Below are positions 10,000-18,689 of a stretch of 64,000 nucleotides of DNA, piece by piece (the first letter of the stretch is position 1; each line of letters starts with the position of its first letter). This DNA comes from Verrucomicrobiia bacterium DG1235 (GTDB taxonomy: Bacteria > Verrucomicrobiota > Verrucomicrobiia > Opitutales > Opitutaceae): positions 4,353,820-4,417,819 of the forward strand of contig DS990592.1 of NCBI GenBank assembly GCA_000155695.1. The letters are read 5' to 3'. The position numbers were made by a program, and so were the translations under genes. A model generated the notes under the pieces. It made no database searches. It saw nothing but the letters and a program-made list of their open reading frames with translations, and was not told the origin of the DNA.

Positions 10000-10016
10000 A
10001 ACACGTGTCGTGCCAA
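10000..10016 (-). promoter_or_regulatory. Sigma-54-like promoter upstream of the adaptor gene
   Basis: On the minus strand the text is TTGGCACG-ACAC-GTGTT. The -24 part is a perfect TTGGCACG; the -12 part has G at the right distance (GG-N10-G) but T instead of the usual C. The same layout occurs at 13965, 25347 and 28869. Confidence 0.6.
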
Positions 10017-10124
10017 GTCTGTTGATAGTGGTATAAGTTGTTGTAGGGTAGTGGGATAAAAGTTCCCTTAAAGATAGCCCCATTAGGGTTATTCGAATGT
10101 GTCCCACGGGTGAAACGTGGAGAA

Positions 10125-10138
10125 TCCCGAAAATGGGA
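10125..10138. promoter_or_regulatory. Enhancer-like palindrome TCCC-N6-GGGA
   Basis: TCCCGAAAATGGGA, centred 118 bp upstream of the -24 GG of the promoter at 10000. It is a probable binding site for the NtrC-type regulator at 27351-28721. A possible half-site (GTCCCAC) lies at 10101. Confidence 0.55.
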
Positions 10139-10150
10139 CGGGGGAGGAGG

Positions 10151-10173
10151 ATGAAGGATGAAGGGTGAAGGGT
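10151..10173. repeat. Tandem 7-bp repeat, unit RTGAAGG
   Basis: Two ATGAAGG and one GTGAAGG copy plus a partial one, directly after the 3' end of the permease gene that ends at 10179. Confidence 0.8.
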
Positions 10174-10178
10174 GTGGC

Positions 10179-12575
10179 TTAGTCGAGGCGAAGGGCGACG
10201 GAGGGGGAGATTTTGCTGGCGGTGTTGGCTGGCTTCCAGCAGGCGATGGCGGTGATGGCGAGAGTGAGGAGGGTGACGCCTGCGAGGACGAAGGGGTCGT
10301 AGGGATCGACCTCGTAGAGGATGAAGGCGAGGTAGCGACCGATGCCTAGGACGGCGACGACGCCGATGACGAGTCCGATGGCGGTGAGGCTGAGGCCGCG
10401 TTTGAAGATCATGCCGACGATTTCGGTTGGCAGGGCGCCGATGGCGAGTCGGATGCCGATCTCGCGGTTTCGTTGTTCGACGAGGTAGGACATGAGGCCG
10501 TAGATGCCGGTGGCAGCGAGGACGATGGCAATGGCTCCGAAGATGCTGATGAGGGTGACCATGATGGAGCGTCCGTTTAGGGATTCTTCGACGGCTTGTT
10601 CGAGGGTGCGGACGCGATCGATGGGCTGCTCGGAATCGACGGAGAGCACGGCTTCTTTGACTTGTTGGGAAAGATCGAGGGGCGGTAGTAGGGTTTTAAC
10701 TACATAGCTGGTGCTCCAGGGCCATTTGATCATGGGCTTGTAGACCATGGGTTGCTGACCGGAATCGAGGCTGAAGCGGCTGATGTTTCCGACGACGCCG
10801 ACGACTTCCCATGTTTCGTTATCGTGGTGGATAATTTGTCCTAGCGGCTCGACGCCTTCGAATTGGTCTTCGACGACTTGCTGGTTTATGATGACGACTT
10901 TGGGCGCGTCTGGCTGTTGGTCTCTCGTATCGAAGATGCGTCCGCGAAGTATTGGAATTCCTAATACGTTAAATACGTTTCCGTTTATCGCGTCGAATCC
11001 GGTGAAGTAGGTATTCGCGGTGTCGGGTTGATCGTCTCTCCAGAAGGGGGCTCCGAAGAAGTTGTTCCCGTTCATGGGGGTGGTCGATACCATGGCGACG
11101 CTTTGCACGCCTGGGATCTGCTCAACCTTTTCGATGACGGAGGAGGCGAAGCGGGTTCTGTCTTCGGGTGTCGGCGAGCGTGTGCCGCTGCGGTCGATTT
11201 CGAAGGTGAGCACGTTTTCCTGGAGGAATCCTGGGTCGGTGTTGAAGGCGTTTACCGAGCTCTTAAGGAGCAGTCCGATGCAGACGAGAAGGACGACGGA
11301 GAGGGTGACTTCGGCGATAATGAGGGAGGACTGGACCTTGTTGCCTTGTGAGCTTGTGGCGGATCTGGTGGAGTCTTTGAGTCCTGAGGCGGAGCTGACG
11401 CGTAGGGCTTTGAAGGCGGGGAATGCGCCGAAGATGAGTCCGGTGAGCAGGCTGATAGCGAGGGTGAAGACGAGGACTCTGAGGTCGATTTCGAGAGGGA
11501 CGTTGGGAAGCTGGGCGAAGCCGACGAGTCCGGCGAGAGGTTGTAGCGAGACGATGCCAATGATAAGGCCGGCGATAGCTCCTAGGAAGGCGAGTAGGGT
11601 GCTTTCGCAGAGGAGTTGGCGGACGATGGTCCAGCCTGAGGCGCCGATGGCGGCGCGTACTGCGATCTCGCCTTGGCGGGCGGTGGCGCGTGCGAGGAGG
11701 AGGTTGGCTACGTTGGCGCAGGCGACGAGGAGGACCATGCCGACGGCTACGAGAAGGGTGAGGATGTAGGGGGTGCTGGAGCCGAAGTAGGCGTCCTGCA
11801 GGGTGCGCGTCGCCATGGTCCAATCCTTCATCATGTCTGGGTATTGATCGTTTAGGCTGGTCTTGATGGTCTGGAGCTCGACGTTGGCGGAGGTCGTGGT
11901 GGCGCCGTCTTTGAGACGTCCGATGATGCCGCAGACGTAGTCGTAGCGGCGGACTTGCTTCCATTCGTTGGCGGCGATGGCGGCGGGCACGAGGAAGTCG
12001 ACTCCGCTGACGAGAAATGTATTTGGTTTGAGGATACCAATGATGGTATAGTTCTGGTAGTCGAGTGTGACGGAGCTGCCGATGAGAGAAGGGTCTTGGC
12101 CGAACTGGTTTTTCCAGAGCGAGTCCGAAATGAGCATGACGCGGTTGTCGCCGCTGGGGCTTTCGTTTTCCGGGGTGAAGTTCTGGCCTTGGGCGACGGA
12201 GAGTCCGAAGACGTCGAGGTAGGAGGCTGAGACTTCGAGGCCTGAGAGGCGGAGTGGCTCTTCGATTCCGGTGAGGTTGAGATTGACGGGCTTGCTGACG
12301 GTGAGGGATTCGAACTGGGTGACGTTTTGCTCGATGTCCATGAAGATCCCGCCGCTAGTGGGGGCGAAGGCGTTGGGGCCTTGTCCGGTGTCGAGGTCGA
12401 TTTGTACGATTTGGCCGGAGTTTTCGTAGGGGAGCGGCTTGAGGAGGAGGGCGTTGATCAGGCTGAAGATGGCGGTGTTTGCTCCGATGCCGAGCGCGAG
12501 GGTAAGGGTGGCGATGAGGGTGAAGCCGGGGGCCTTGATCATTTGCCGGAAGGCGAACTTAAGATCGTTGAGCAT
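10179..12575 (-). CDS. ABC transporter permease, double FtsX/MacB-PCD (ADOP-like)
   Basis: Permease of 798 aa with the same duplicated MacB-PCD/FtsX plan as the other three in the cluster. It starts [19 protein letters not shown], followed by TM1 (about 20-42), a periplasmic domain, three TMs at about 270-385, one at about 410-435, a second periplasmic domain and three C-terminal TMs. The motif [29 protein letters not shown] is diagnostic of the family (shown here only as starting CANVANLL near 288). It lies downstream of the jelly-roll gene at 12857-13939 and probably shares its promoter. No ATPase adjoins it, so it presumably uses the one at 7806-8513. Confidence 0.88.
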   Translation of the reverse strand: MLNDLKFAFRQMIKAPGFTLIATLTLALGIGANTAIFSLINALLLKPLPYENSGQIVQIDLDTGQGPNAFAPTSGGIFMDIEQNVTQFESLTVSKPVNLNLTGIEEPLRLSGLEVSASYLDVFGLSVAQGQNFTPENESPSGDNRVMLISDSLWKNQFGQDPSLIGSSVTLDYQNYTIIGILKPNTFLVSGVDFLVPAAIAANEWKQVRRYDYVCGIIGRLKDGATTTSANVELQTIKTSLNDQYPDMMKDWTMATRTLQDAYFGSSTPYILTLLVAVGMVLLVACANVANLLLARATARQGEIAVRAAIGASGWTIVRQLLCESTLLAFLGAIAGLIIGIVSLQPLAGLVGFAQLPNVPLEIDLRVLVFTLAISLLTGLIFGAFPAFKALRVSSASGLKDSTRSATSSQGNKVQSSLIIAEVTLSVVLLVCIGLLLKSSVNAFNTDPGFLQENVLTFEIDRSGTRSPTPEDRTRFASSVIEKVEQIPGVQSVAMVSTTPMNGNNFFGAPFWRDDQPDTANTYFTGFDAINGNVFNVLGIPILRGRIFDTRDQQPDAPKVVIINQQVVEDQFEGVEPLGQIIHHDNETWEVVGVVGNISRFSLDSGQQPMVYKPMIKWPWSTSYVVKTLLPPLDLSQQVKEAVLSVDSEQPIDRVRTLEQAVEESLNGRSIMVTLISIFGAIAIVLAATGIYGLMSYLVEQRNREIGIRLAIGALPTEIVGMIFKRGLSLTAIGLVIGVVAVLGIGRYLAFILYEVDPYDPFVLAGVTLLTLAITAIACWKPANTASKISPSVALRLD

Positions 12576-12649
12576 GGTGGTGGTTGTTTAGGGGAGTTGG
12601 GTGCTGGGTAGATGGGCTGGGATTGTGCTTTGTTTGTGCCTTTTTTTTG

Positions 12650-12683
12650 GCCACGAAGAGGCACAAAAATTCACAAAGAATTT
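12650..12683. repeat. Interspersed CCACGAAG-type repeat
   Basis: Reads GGCCACGAAGAGGCACAAAA, continuing with ATTCACAAAG, and is followed by GGGTTGTGTTTTTT. It lies in the 281-bp gap between the jelly-roll gene and the permease. No gene is seen in that gap. Confidence 0.55.
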
Positions 12684-12856
12684 GGGTTGTGTTTTTTCAC
12701 TCGCAGATGGCGCAGAGTGTCGGGATGGGTGTGTAGTTGGTTTTTAACCACCGATAGCGGTCGATGGTGTTTTTTGAAAGTGATAGGGTTGGGGGGAAAT
12801 GGAGACTAGGACTAAGACGAAGATGGGGATGGAAATGGGAGATTGGGGTGCAGGCT

Positions 12857-13939
12857 CTAGTCGAAGAGGCGTTTGAAGTCTTTGAGGAGGCTGCGGTTTT
12901 CGCGGCGTTCTTCCCAGAATTCGATGTAGGCTTCTTGGCTGACGAGTCCGAGCGGGCCTTCGTAGATGCCGCCGTCTTGGCGTCCGTCCCACACGCGGAT
13001 GGCGATGGTGTTGTGGTCGAGCAGTTTGGCGGCGGGGAAGTAGTAGCCTCGAATTTGAGCGTAGTAGTGGACGCCGCGGTCGATTTCGGGGTTTTCGAGG
13101 TCGCCTGTTCCTGCGATTTTTTCTCCATTGAGGTAGACTTCGTCGAGGTCGTCGATCTTTCCAAGGAGAAGGACGACGTTTCCTTCTGCAGTGAGATTTT
13201 GGATACTGAATTCTTTGCGGTACCAGGCGTAGCCGTCGAGATCGGGAAAGCCTTGGTGCTCCCATGCTCCGGGGGCTTGGATAGTGACGAATTCGGAGGT
13301 GTCTGCTTCTGGATCTGCCCATTCGAGGTTGTCGCCGGGCTGGAAAAGCCACTCGCCGCTGAAGTCGACGAGGAGGGCGGGGAGCTCTGTCTCGTAGATT
13401 CCGAGCGGTCCTTTGCGCAGACCGCCGACTCCGCCGCCGTCGTAGACGCGGATGGCGATGGTATTGTTCATGCCGGCTTGGAGAACCTTAGGTGGAATGA
13501 GGTAGTTTCTCGGCTCGTCCCAGGCGGTGTTGTACTCTGGTGGCATTTGTCCGCCGCGTCCTATGGGTATCCCATTTATGAATACTTCTTCGGCGTCGTC
13601 GATTCTGCCAAGGGAGATGAAGGATTGGGTGTTGAGCTTGCTGGAGGGAAAGGAGAAGGTTTTTCGGTACCATGCGAATCCGTCGTAGTCACGGTAGCCT
13701 TCGTCTTCCCATTCGTTTGGGGCGTCGACTTTGGTCCATTTCTTGTCGTCGAATTCTGGTTCGGACCAGCGTGGATCGTCGCCTATGGAGAAACGCCAAG
13801 TGCCGCGGAGGTTAACGATGCGGTCGCTAGAGTAGGTGTCGAAGAGGACGTTGTCGGCGGCGTGGGCGACGGTGATGTTCGTAACAATAGCGAGAAGGCA
13901 CCCGCTAATGAGGGCGCTGAAGAGGGGTTTTGTTTTCAT
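12857..13939 (-). CDS. Secreted protein with two GH2-type sugar-binding-like jelly rolls
   Basis: Secreted 360-aa protein with a signal peptide (cleavage likely after ALISGCLLAIVTNITVAHA, about residue 27). Two homologous halves (about 38-195 and 197-345) each contain W.F..GDx..W..P.xD...W..v.aP..WE..G, a YAWYRK motif and an (I)RVxDGxGxGGI...GPLG motif. These are the jelly-roll folds seen as sugar-binding domains of GH2 glycosidases. No catalytic TIM barrel is present, so it probably binds carbohydrate and is not a hydrolase. It has its own sigma-54-like promoter with an upstream palindrome and precedes a permease, linking it to the export cluster. Confidence 0.72.
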   Translation of the reverse strand: MKTKPLFSALISGCLLAIVTNITVAHAADNVLFDTYSSDRIVNLRGTWRFSIGDDPRWSEPEFDDKKWTKVDAPNEWEDEGYRDYDGFAWYRKTFSFPSSKLNTQSFISLGRIDDAEEVFINGIPIGRGGQMPPEYNTAWDEPRNYLIPPKVLQAGMNNTIAIRVYDGGGVGGLRKGPLGIYETELPALLVDFSGEWLFQPGDNLEWADPEADTSEFVTIQAPGAWEHQGFPDLDGYAWYRKEFSIQNLTAEGNVVLLLGKIDDLDEVYLNGEKIAGTGDLENPEIDRGVHYYAQIRGYYFPAAKLLDHNTIAIRVWDGRQDGGIYEGPLGLVSQEAYIEFWEERRENRSLLKDFKRLFD

Positions 13940-13964
13940 AGGCGAGAACGTTCGCCTGTAAGTA

Positions 13965-13980
13965 CCAGAAACTGCGCCAG
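13965..13980 (-). promoter_or_regulatory. Sigma-54-like promoter upstream of the jelly-roll gene
   Basis: Minus-strand text TGGCGCA-GTTT-CTGGT: GG-N10-GG, with the -12 C replaced by G. It is the weakest -24 match of the four, but the distance to the palindrome at 14091 is the same. Confidence 0.45.
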
Positions 13981-14090
13981 TGGTTACCGTTTAATATATA
14001 AGTTGTTGTTAGTTAAGGAAAAGGATTCTTTTTGGGAGAATAGTTCCAGGGGTCTGTCCCTGGAAATCTCGGGAGTGGGACTGACTTAAT

Positions 14091-14104
14091 CCCGCTTTTG
14101 GGAC
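14091..14104. promoter_or_regulatory. Enhancer-like palindrome TCCC-N6-GGGA
   Basis: TCCCGCTTTTGGGA, centred 119 bp from the -24 GG of the promoter at 13965. A looser partner (GTCCCTGG ... GTGGGAC) lies at about 14056-14082. It sits in the divergent spacer and could also affect the plus-strand gene at 14218. Confidence 0.5.
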
Positions 14105-14217
14105 GAAGGGAATGGGATGCGTTGGGTGATTGATCGCGTGATTAGTAAGCTCCTAAAATGAGAGGGGTAAGTCGTTCGAACTCCGCAGACATGAAAAGAT
14201 GTGGTTTTACGGTGTAA

Positions 14218-17004
14218 ATGAGTTATGCTGCTCTCCTTGGTCCATCCTTGTTCTCTGCGATGTCTAGAAATACTCGATCCTTGCTTTCGATACGACTTCT
14301 GGGAGGTTTTTGCCTATCCTACTCTGAAGGCGTCGTAGCTGGCTTGGACAAACCTCGAGTTCAAGCCTTGTTGGCTTACCTTGTATTGCACGCATCCGAT
14401 TCGCATCCGCGTACGCAATTAGCGTTTATGTTTTGGCCGGAGTCGGATGAAAAGCAGGCTTTGGGCAATCTGCGTAATGTTATTCATAGTTTGCGGCAAA
14501 TGCTGCCAGAGGCCGGTTCCTTTCTGCTGATTGACAATCGGCAAATAGCCTGGAATGCGAATGCTTCCTACACGCTCGATGTCGATTTGTTCAGGGATCA
14601 CATAAAAGTAGCGGAGGCCGCTTTGGAGGAAGACAGGCCATCCAGCGCGATCGAAAACTATAAGATTGCCCTGGAGTATTATCGTGGACGTTTGTTACCG
14701 GCATTTTACGATAATTGGCTCGAGCGAGAGCGGGACCGGCTCGAGCGAGAAGCGGTCCAAGCCCTTAGCAGTTTAGTAGGCTTGCTCAAAGAAGAAGGTG
14801 TTTTCGAGGGAGCAATCTCCTACTCCAAAATCTGGATACAGATAAATGAGCTGAACGAGACCTGTCACTACGCTCTCATCGAGGCGCATGCGCTTCAAGG
14901 AGACCGGGCTGCGGCCCTGGCTGCCTATCAAGATTGCGAGACGCAGCTCATGAAAGAGCTGGGAGTTGAACCCAGTGATGTCTTAAAGGCCCTGAAGCAG
15001 AAGGTACTGCGAAACGAGATTTCTGGAGTAAAGCCAGCGAGCGCGAAAGAGCCAGTCGCAGCTCCGCTAGCGAGCCCATCCTCGAAAACCGATACGGAAA
15101 AAAAGCGACCTAGGCTTTTCTGGAAACCTCTTCTGCTAGGTATTGGTTTATCGGCGCTGGCTCTGTGGTGGTTCGCTACACCAACAGGGGAGGCTGCTCC
15201 AGAGGATAAGTCTATAGCAATCCTGCCATTCGAAAATAGGAGTATGCTGGAGGAGGATCGCTTCTTCACCGATGGGATTCACGGCGACTTGCTCACCCAG
15301 ATATCTCATATCGGTGAGATAAAGACCATCTCTCGTACCTCAGTTATAGGATATCGCGAGACCAACAAGAATCTGCGCCAAATCGGTGATGAGTTGGGCG
15401 TGTCCAATATCCTAGAAGGCGATGTGCAACGCGCGGGGGAGCAGGTACGAATCAATGTTCAGCTGATCGATGCAAAAACGGATGCCCTGCTTTGGGCTGA
15501 GGGCTATACGCGAGAGCTAAGTGCAGAAAATATTTTTAGTATCCAAAGTGAAATTGCCGAAGAGATCGCAGCCGCCTTGCACGCAGTGCTGTCGCCACAA
15601 GAACGCGAACGTATCGAAAAACTTCCTACGAGTAATCTCGCCGCCTTGGAAGCCTACTACAGAGGAATCGCGGAGCCAACCAGTACTACAGGATATCTGC
15701 AGAAAATCGAGCACTTCGAACGGGCGATCGAGCTCGATCCCGAGTTTGCCTTGGCGCATGCGCGACTAGCTTGGGTTCACCTGAAGCAAGTTTGGATGAC
15801 TAGCCTATCGATCGAGGAGCAGGTAGCCGAGTCCGAGCCGCTCATAAATAGAGCTCTCGAGTTGGATCCTGAATCGAGTGCTGCCTACGATGCCCTCGGT
15901 TTGCTCTGGCGGAGAAAGGATGACTTCGAGAAGTCCGAAGCTGCTCTTCTCAAAGCGATCGAGCTCAATCCGAACAACGATATGGCTCATAGTACTTATG
16001 CGAATGAGTTGGGTGATCACGGTGAGTATGAAAAAGCGTTGAGGCACGTATTGAAGGCGCGGGAATTGAATCCCTATGAATTGGAATACGTGCAACAAGA
16101 GGCGCAGGCATTGAAAAATTTGAACCGAATTGATGAAGCGCTACTCTTGCTGGAACGGGCAGCCCGCGAACACCCAGACAGTGCGATTATCCATCGTCGC
16201 TTAGGCCTGTTTTATCAATCGAAGGGGTTGGAGGAAGAGGCCTTGATCGCGAATAGAAAAGCCTATGCAGCGGATCCAGGGCGTCCACAACTAGCTCTTG
16301 TCTTGGCCAAAACGTATAGCAGGGCAAATGCGGAGGAAGAAGAAATCTTTTGGAGGGAGAGAGCGGCCGAACTGAGCGGGGAAACAGATCTCGATGCAAA
16401 TAGCCGAATCCGACTGCTATTGCTAAAAGGCGAGCTGGACGAGGCAGATGCGCTTTGGTGGAAAGAGAAGCCGGGGGGAGTTCCTGGAGATATTACCCTG
16501 TTGAGAATGACCGGGCGCGATATCGACGCCGGGCAGGAGCAACGGGCACTTAAACGCTATGAAGAAGTTTATCCAGAATGGCTCGAACCGGACTTCATTC
16601 TAGAGGGGAGTGATAAGGATGATTTATGGTTGCTCTCCGAAATCGCTGGATCGCTTAAGGCTGTCGGAGACCTTGATCAGATGAACCACCTTCTTGACCA
16701 GTTGATCGTAAAACTGGAAGCACTTCCTGAGTCCAACCGAACTTTGAACCAAGGCCTTAGGGCAGCTGCTTTGTGGGATGACAAAAAACTGGTTTTCGAA
16801 ATAGCGGCTCGCAAGAAAGTCCTCGGTTTGGTTCCCGACGGTAATATGTTTCCCTATTTCTGGTTCAATACCCTTCGAGAGGATCCGGAGGTACAGGCCT
16901 TCTTTGCTGAAACTCTAGCAGAGCAGGAGAGCATGGCCGAACGCTTTCGAGCCATGGAAGCAGCTGGCGAGCTGGCGCCGATTCCGGACGTTCCTGAGAA
17001 TTGA
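14218..17004 (+). CDS. SARP/BTAD-type transcriptional activator with TM, TolB-like and TPR domains
   Basis: Probable membrane-anchored regulator of 928 aa. Residues about 20-105 look like an OmpR/SARP winged helix (LSIRLLGGF...QALLAYLVLH...WPES...ALGNLRNVIHSLR). Residues 110-265 are a BTAD helical domain. One TM follows basic residues (about 301-320). Residues 331-460 resemble the TolB-N-like domain of adenylate-cyclase-type regulators (KSIAILPFENRS, ...LEGDVQRAGEQVRINVQLIDA). The remainder contains TPR repeats (about 500-700). The alternative start at 14260 would remove 14 residues. The target genes are unknown. It is divergent from the jelly-roll gene and interrupts the export cluster. Confidence 0.8.
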   Translation: MSYAALLGPSLFSAMSRNTRSLLSIRLLGGFCLSYSEGVVAGLDKPRVQALLAYLVLHASDSHPRTQLAFMFWPESDEKQALGNLRNVIHSLRQMLPEAGSFLLIDNRQIAWNANASYTLDVDLFRDHIKVAEAALEEDRPSSAIENYKIALEYYRGRLLPAFYDNWLERERDRLEREAVQALSSLVGLLKEEGVFEGAISYSKIWIQINELNETCHYALIEAHALQGDRAAALAAYQDCETQLMKELGVEPSDVLKALKQKVLRNEISGVKPASAKEPVAAPLASPSSKTDTEKKRPRLFWKPLLLGIGLSALALWWFATPTGEAAPEDKSIAILPFENRSMLEEDRFFTDGIHGDLLTQISHIGEIKTISRTSVIGYRETNKNLRQIGDELGVSNILEGDVQRAGEQVRINVQLIDAKTDALLWAEGYTRELSAENIFSIQSEIAEEIAAALHAVLSPQERERIEKLPTSNLAALEAYYRGIAEPTSTTGYLQKIEHFERAIELDPEFALAHARLAWVHLKQVWMTSLSIEEQVAESEPLINRALELDPESSAAYDALGLLWRRKDDFEKSEAALLKAIELNPNNDMAHSTYANELGDHGEYEKALRHVLKARELNPYELEYVQQEAQALKNLNRIDEALLLLERAAREHPDSAIIHRRLGLFYQSKGLEEEALIANRKAYAADPGRPQLALVLAKTYSRANAEEEEIFWRERAAELSGETDLDANSRIRLLLLKGELDEADALWWKEKPGGVPGDITLLRMTGRDIDAGQEQRALKRYEEVYPEWLEPDFILEGSDKDDLWLLSEIAGSLKAVGDLDQMNHLLDQLIVKLEALPESNRTLNQGLRAAALWDDKKLVFEIAARKKVLGLVPDGNMFPYFWFNTLREDPEVQAFFAETLAEQESMAERFRAMEAAGELAPIPDVPEN

Positions 17005-17228
17005 TATCGAAGAGAATTCTCGGTAAATAAAAACGTTTTTTTAGAGTTTTTTAAGTCTTTGGATGATAGTGTGATAAGACTGAAGAGACGGCGATGAACG
17101 CTTTGGAGACGATGTAGAGACGATTCGGAAACAGGCGATTTGATAAGAGTTTGGGCACACGATCGATGGCTCTGTAACAGGCACGTTTAGGAGCTTCGAT
17201 AAATCAACTGACTCGAATCTCATTTGCC

Positions 17229-17987
17229 ATGAAACAGCTCTCTATACTGCGTTTATTCGTATTACTCTCCACAAGTGTGGCCCTTGCGGCTCACTCTTTT
17301 TCAGACAGCGTCGAAACGAAAATCTCCGTCACTGCCCAGTCTCTTAAGAGACTTAACTTCGATAAGCCGTGCTATCTGCACTTCCCCGAGGGAGATGCCA
17401 TAGATCGCGCAAATCTCGCTGGATCGGCTGAGCGGATTAAAAGAGCTCTGGAAGAGAAGGGCTACTTCATAGTCGACGATCTCAAAGAGGCAAAAGTGAT
17501 CGTCAAAGTAGATTACCTGCGGGTCGAGCCTATCGATGCTCTAGTACATTACAAAGCTCGTCCACGTATCGATTATTCAAACGCTAGCAGTACGCGTAAT
17601 TATGCTGCGACTACAGCAGGTGGACGCTACGAGATGCTTGCTCGTCCGACTTACAACCGACTTCGCAATGCTCCAGAATCGATTCTCGGGCCCAATGGGG
17701 AAATCATCGAACTGTGGAATCAAAAGCCCTACGCTCCCGAGGTCATCGGGGGTGAACTAAAGAAAGCGAGGGTAAGCATTCACCCCTTGTTTCTTCAAAT
17801 CGCAGCCTATCATTTCGATGAGATGCAGCTGGATCTGCCGCCTGTTGAGCTCTGGAGAGTCAATGCCAGTCACTTTAACTTAAGGGACGAGGATACGGAA
17901 GCGCAGCTAGAGCGCCTCGCAAACGTTTCGGTGAAGCACATCGGGAAGTCGCTCGCGAAGGCCAAGCATGTTCGGGCGAGAAAATAG
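17229..17987 (+). CDS. Secreted protein of unknown function
   Basis: A 252-aa protein with a signal peptide (MKQLSILRLFVLLSTSVALA, cleavage near residue 21). A predicted mixed alpha/beta region (about 55-105, LHFPEGDAIDRANL...RIKRALEEKGYFIVDDLKEAKVIVKVDYLRVEP) vaguely recalls DUF4136-type lipoprotein domains, but there is no lipobox and I do not recognise the family. It is on the plus strand 224 bp after the SARP-type gene, so it could be a target of that regulator. The start at 17229 gives the signal peptide directly. Confidence 0.7.
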   Translation: MKQLSILRLFVLLSTSVALAAHSFSDSVETKISVTAQSLKRLNFDKPCYLHFPEGDAIDRANLAGSAERIKRALEEKGYFIVDDLKEAKVIVKVDYLRVEPIDALVHYKARPRIDYSNASSTRNYAATTAGGRYEMLARPTYNRLRNAPESILGPNGEIIELWNQKPYAPEVIGGELKKARVSIHPLFLQIAAYHFDEMQLDLPPVELWRVNASHFNLRDEDTEAQLERLANVSVKHIGKSLAKAKHVRARK

Positions 17988-18132
17988 AACCCTTCCCGAT
18001 GCGCCTATTTTCCAGTGACGCGGCTCCTTCGCGCTGTGTCACACCTTTCCTCTTTTTTTCACCTAATCCAAATACATCACTAAAATGACAACCAATAACA
18101 CCGCACCTAATCCAACCACAATGAACGTTAAT

Positions 18133-18603
18133 ATGAAAAACCTAATCTATACCGTGCTATTGAGCATGCTTCTGGCCGCGATCCCTTCTCAACTATTTGC
18201 AGGACAGAAAAAAACCGAGCTGTTCGAAACCATTGCGGCGCGAAAACAGCAATTTGCGAAATTGTACAACGAGGGCGACTCGGCTTCGCTGTCTAAGATG
18301 TTCACTCAGAATGCTACCGTGGTTGCTCCGAACTTTCCGCCTGACAAAGGGCGGAAGGCAATCAAGGCGGGTCTGGACGGAGAGCTCGCCATGGGAGATT
18401 GCACGATCCGACTAGAAACGCTGGAGGTCTCTCCACTGTCCGACGCCTCCGCTTATGAAATCGGATACTACCACCTCAAGATTGTTCCCGAGCAGGGGGA
18501 CGACATCGTAGACGAAGGCCACTACGTTGTCGTTTGGAAGCTAGGGAAAGACAAGGTGTGGAGACTGCAGGTCGATACCTGGAATACGAGTCTGCCTCTT
18601 TAG
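18133..18603 (+). CDS. Secreted SnoaL/DUF4440-like protein
   Basis: Small exported protein of about 156 aa. ATGs at 18085 and 18121 are also in frame; 18133 gives a compact signal peptide (MKNLIYTVLLSMLLAAIPSQ, then LFAG). The mature part has the cone-like alpha+beta pattern of the DUF4440/SnoaL-like NTF2 fold: a helix with AARKQQFAKLYNEGDSASL, then F..NATVVAPNFPPDKGRKAI, and a strand-rich end with VVWKLGKDKVWRLQVDTWN. Such domains bind small ligands; no catalytic residue can be assigned. It is followed by a strong terminator at 18638. Confidence 0.72.
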   Translation: MKNLIYTVLLSMLLAAIPSQLFAGQKKTELFETIAARKQQFAKLYNEGDSASLSKMFTQNATVVAPNFPPDKGRKAIKAGLDGELAMGDCTIRLETLEVSPLSDASAYEIGYYHLKIVPEQGDDIVDEGHYVVVWKLGKDKVWRLQVDTWNTSLPL

Positions 18604-18637
18604 GATAAGTTGTATTCAAGATCTAGGGACTCAAGCA

Positions 18638-18673
18638 AGCGAACCCCGCTGACAGCAGCGGGGTCGCTTTTTT
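18638..18673 (+). terminator. Intrinsic terminator after the SnoaL-like gene
   Basis: A stem of 13 base pairs with one bulged A (AGCGAACCCCGCTG pairing with CAGCGGGGTCGCT), a 4-nt loop and six T residues. It also separates this gene from the convergent oxidoreductase. Confidence 0.9.
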
Positions 18674-18689
18674 GGTAGTTGGGCCGTTT

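Noticed and set aside
13941-13958. Hairpin AGGCGA/TCGCCT next to the jelly-roll start codon
   Set aside because: Short 6-bp stem without a T-run; not distinguishable from chance.
14056-14082. Second enhancer-like site (GTCCC ... GGGAC) upstream of the jelly-roll gene
   Set aside because: The spacing differs from the TCCC-N6-GGGA pattern; kept only as a possible weak partner site, not as a feature.
12764-14089. 441-aa plus-strand open frame
   Set aside because: It lies antisense to the jelly-roll gene and its promoter, is rich in Val/Asp/Glu/Phe without any domain, and has no signal or start context. Shadow of the minus-strand gene.
17041-17223. 60-aa minus-strand frame between two plus-strand genes
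   Set aside because: No domain, no context; the region is a plain spacer.
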